Assembly (NCBI GenBank): GCA_030746455.1
Contig: JASLMQ010000839.1
Span: forward strand, 1 to 5,459
Length of the DNA stretch: 5,459 nt
Direction of reading: 5' to 3'
DNA from: Candidatus Latescibacterota bacterium
GTDB taxonomy: Bacteria; Latescibacterota; UBA2968; GCA-2709665
In this document: positions 3,832 to 5,459 of the stretch, piece after piece
Numbering within the stretch: the stretch's first letter is position 1
How the letters are laid out: every line of letters starts with the position of its first letter
Translations under genes and position numbers: made by a program
Notes under the pieces: generated by a model
Database searches by the model: none
What the model was told of the DNA's origin: nothing
Seen by the model: only the letters and a program-made list of their open reading frames with translations

Positions 3832-5459
3832 TCATCGGATCACCATGAAAGTGCCTCGCTGGAGCTTGCCTTTGTTCCCGCCCTCGATCAGGTTCTCGAT
3901 CACGTAGTAATAGACCCCCGACGCGATGGATCCCATGTAGTACTCCGTGAACTGATCGAAGTCGGCCTCGCCCTTGGCGGGGTCGAAGTGCCTGATGTTC
4001 GCCACCTGCTGCCCTGACGAGGAGAACACCCGGATGCGGCAGTGCGACGGGACCCCGACGAACCGAATCTTGGGGGTTCCACCGTAGGAGTGCGACTCCT
4101 GACCCTCGACCTGGCCGATACCCACGCCGATATACGGGTTGGGAACCACCCATATCCGAGCCTCCGAAGCCTCGGACTGCGCGCTGGGAACGGCGAACGG
4201 CGCCTCAGCAGCATAGATCCGCTGCGTCTGCGCGGAAAAGCCCCCCTCCTGGCCCACCTGAACGTGCGTGGCGACGTGGCCCGGGAGGTCGGCCATTGTC
4301 AGTGGGTGCGTGTTGGCGTCGCTGGAGCCCGCCGTCCACGCCGTCTGCCCGTCTGCGTAGGCCCGCACGCTGTAGTGATAGAAGAAGCCGGCCACCGAGT
4401 TCTTGTCCGTGAACTCGTAGTCCCCGGCACCGGTCATCGCGACCTTGTAGCCCGTCTCGTCCGGCAGCTCGCCGACCTTCCAGTCCGCGATCAGCTGCCA
4501 CGGCCCCACGTCGAACCACACCGACCGGTACACGCGATAGCCAGCGATGTCAGCGGTCCCATAATCCGGGTGCACGGCACTCTCGATCTTGGGTGACCAC
4601 TCGCACTGCATCGTGGCCTGCGGGCTGCTGTTGGTCCGGAAGTTGACGTCCGGGGGACAGTCAGGGATGTCGTAGGCGTTGTCATACGCGAACTGGGCCG
4701 CCTCCACGTTCTGCCGCTGCGCGTCCAGGCCCTTGCCCAGCTCCGCCTGCTTCCCCTTGAACGCCCACTCCCACATGTCCGTGTTCCCCAGCACCTGGCC
4801 GGGATGGCCGCCTACCGGCGCCAGAACGATCTTCAGCTTCTCGCCGTGCTTCAGATCATACGGCCCGAAGACGAGCATCGAGAACTGGCCGCTCGCGTAG
4901 TCCGGCGGCTCCCCGATCATCCGCCCCTGACCGATGATCTCGGAGTACATCTGACCCTCGGTCATGTTGTCCACGCGGGGATCCGTCTGATTCGCGTTGG
5001 AGTAGGATTCCCACCACCGTACCGCGAACGGCTGATCCCCCTCGGGAACCACGTAGCCCTCGCCGATATCCCTCGCGTTGAAGGCGAACGCGCTCGTTGG
5101 ATCGTCCGTATACGCGATCACCGACATCCCGATGGTCTGCGGCGACATCAGGGTGCCCTCGGGCTCCCCCAGCCGATACTTCGCGAAGGCGTCGTAGAAC
5201 GGATCGCCCGTGTCGTCCCAGTTGGCGGCATAAACCAGGTGGTCCCCGTCCCAGGCAGACAGTAGCTTGAGCGTATTGTCGTACTGGTACTGATCATCCA
5301 TGATAAAATCGCGCTCTTCCCGCCAGTACTGCCCCATCATAGTATGCGAGCCCGACGCGGTCGGCGCGAACCGGTCCATAAAGCCGATGTAGAGATCGTT
5401 CTGGTCGATCGCCGGCAGGTCCGCAACCCCGTCACCGTCGGAGTCCGCCGTGTTCTCCA
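3832..5459 (-). CDS. Large secreted multidomain protein, C-terminal 541 residues (N-terminus beyond window)
   Basis: The frame is open from base 5457 down to TGA 3834-3832 and has no start in view. The Met at 5379 is internal, because codons upstream read ENTADSDGDGVADLPAIDQN without a stop. Visible residues 5-13 (DSDGDGVAD) form a calcium-binding DxDxDG loop like those of thrombospondin-3 or dockerin repeats. The middle is beta-rich, with GPYDLKHGEKLKIVLAPVGG, a pattern common in large extracellular proteins of Latescibacterota and KSB1-like bacteria. Then comes an Fn3-like domain (nt about 4659-4345: CPPDVNF ... AGYRVYRSV ... YHYSVRAYADG). The last 106 residues (nt 4152-3835) start WVVPNPYIG and continue KIRFVGVPSHCRIRVFSSSG and SGVYYYVIEN to GTFMVIR. 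They resemble type IX sorting or FlgD-Ig-like C-terminal modules. No catalytic motif is seen. It is probably a surface or secreted protein, with its likely outer-membrane partner encoded 24 bp downstream. Confidence 0.85.
   Translation of the reverse strand, partial: ENTADSDGDGVADLPAIDQNDLYIGFMDRFAPTASGSHTMMGQYWREERDFIMDDQYQYDNTLKLLSAWDGDHLVYAANWDDTGDPFYDAFAKYRLGEPEGTLMSPQTIGMSVIAYTDDPTSAFAFNARDIGEGYVVPEGDQPFAVRWWESYSNANQTDPRVDNMTEGQMYSEIIGQGRMIGEPPDYASGQFSMLVFGPYDLKHGEKLKIVLAPVGGHPGQVLGNTDMWEWAFKGKQAELGKGLDAQRQNVEAAQFAYDNAYDIPDCPPDVNFRTNSSPQATMQCEWSPKIESAVHPDYGTADIAGYRVYRSVWFDVGPWQLIADWKVGELPDETGYKVAMTGAGDYEFTDKNSVAGFFYHYSVRAYADGQTAWTAGSSDANTHPLTMADLPGHVATHVQVGQEGGFSAQTQRIYAAEAPFAVPSAQSEASEARIWVVPNPYIGVGIGQVEGQESHSYGGTPKIRFVGVPSHCRIRVFSSSGQQVANIRHFDPAKGEADFDQFTEYYMGSIASGVYYYVIENLIEGGNKGKLQRGTFMVIR
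3835..4152 (-). other. Region encoding a type IX-like C-terminal sorting module
   Basis: These 106 codons form the C-terminal module of the large secreted protein. The order VPNPY, a strand with KIRF, a strand with RIRVFSSSGQQV, a DQFTEYY turn, ASGVYYYVIEN, and a closing GTFMVIR matches the general layout of T9SS type-A-like C-terminal domains and FlgD-Ig-like modules. It departs from the Bacteroidetes form in ending MVIR rather than a Lys-rich K(V/L)xK-type tail. Whether it is cleaved, retained or used as a signal here is inference. Confidence 0.6.
5419..5447 (-). other. Region encoding an Asp-rich calcium-type loop
   Basis: The codons read DSDGDGVADLP on the minus strand, a DxDxDG loop with the Asp spacing of EF-hand-like, thrombospondin type-3 and dockerin calcium sites. 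Only one copy is visible at the window edge; further copies may lie beyond it. Calcium binding would fit an extracellular protein but is inferred from the motif alone. Confidence 0.55.

Noticed and set aside
2770..4017. Plus-strand reading frame of 415 codons opposite the PorV/PorQ-type gene
   Set aside because: It is an antisense shadow with Arg/His-rich sequence and no recognisable motif. The minus-strand frame has a signal peptide, a family signature and a strong ribosome site.

Overview
This window appears to come from a high-GC (about 60-65% by eye), Gram-negative, probably uncultured bacterium of the FCB (Fibrobacteres-Chlorobi-Bacteroidetes) and neighbouring phyla. Latescibacterota, Poribacteria or KSB1-like lineages fit best. 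The clues are a PorV/PorQ-family outer-membrane protein directly behind a large secreted protein with a C-terminal VPNPY...IRVFSSSGQQV...ASGVYYYVIEN module, a LamG-domain exported protein, paired amidohydrolase-2 family enzymes, and short GC-rich hairpin repeats between genes. The phylum assignment is an inference; no marker gene is present.

All five recognised genes lie on the minus strand, so the order of transcription is right to left. (1) 5459-3832: the C-terminal 541 codons of a large secreted protein. It has an Asp-rich calcium-type loop, a beta-rich body, an Fn3-like domain and a sorting/anchoring-type C-terminus. Its reading frame stays open past the window edge, so the Met at 5379 is not its start. 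(2) 3807-2824: a PorV/PorQ-family beta-barrel protein, 24 bp downstream and with a strong Shine-Dalgarno sequence, almost certainly in the same operon. (3) 2784-2741: a perfect 18-bp stem hairpin, the likely terminator of that operon. (4) 2740-2419: about 320 bp with no gene I can support. (5) 2418-1606: an amidohydrolase with its full set of metal ligands. (6) 1551-769: a second amidohydrolase-fold protein in which every canonical metal ligand is replaced. (7) 756-603: a cluster of small GC-rich hairpins. (8) 590-<1: the N-terminal 196 residues of an exported LamG/concanavalin A-like protein, truncated by the window edge.

The first two genes look like an export substrate with its outer-membrane partner, reminiscent of the PorV/cargo relationship of type IX secretion. 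The two amidohydrolases form a tandem pair, one apparently catalytic and one apparently not. Their junction is occupied by repeat DNA: a palindrome that encodes the C-terminal tail of the first enzyme, and a 13-bp direct repeat in the spacer. No RNA gene, CRISPR array, insertion sequence or phage gene was seen.
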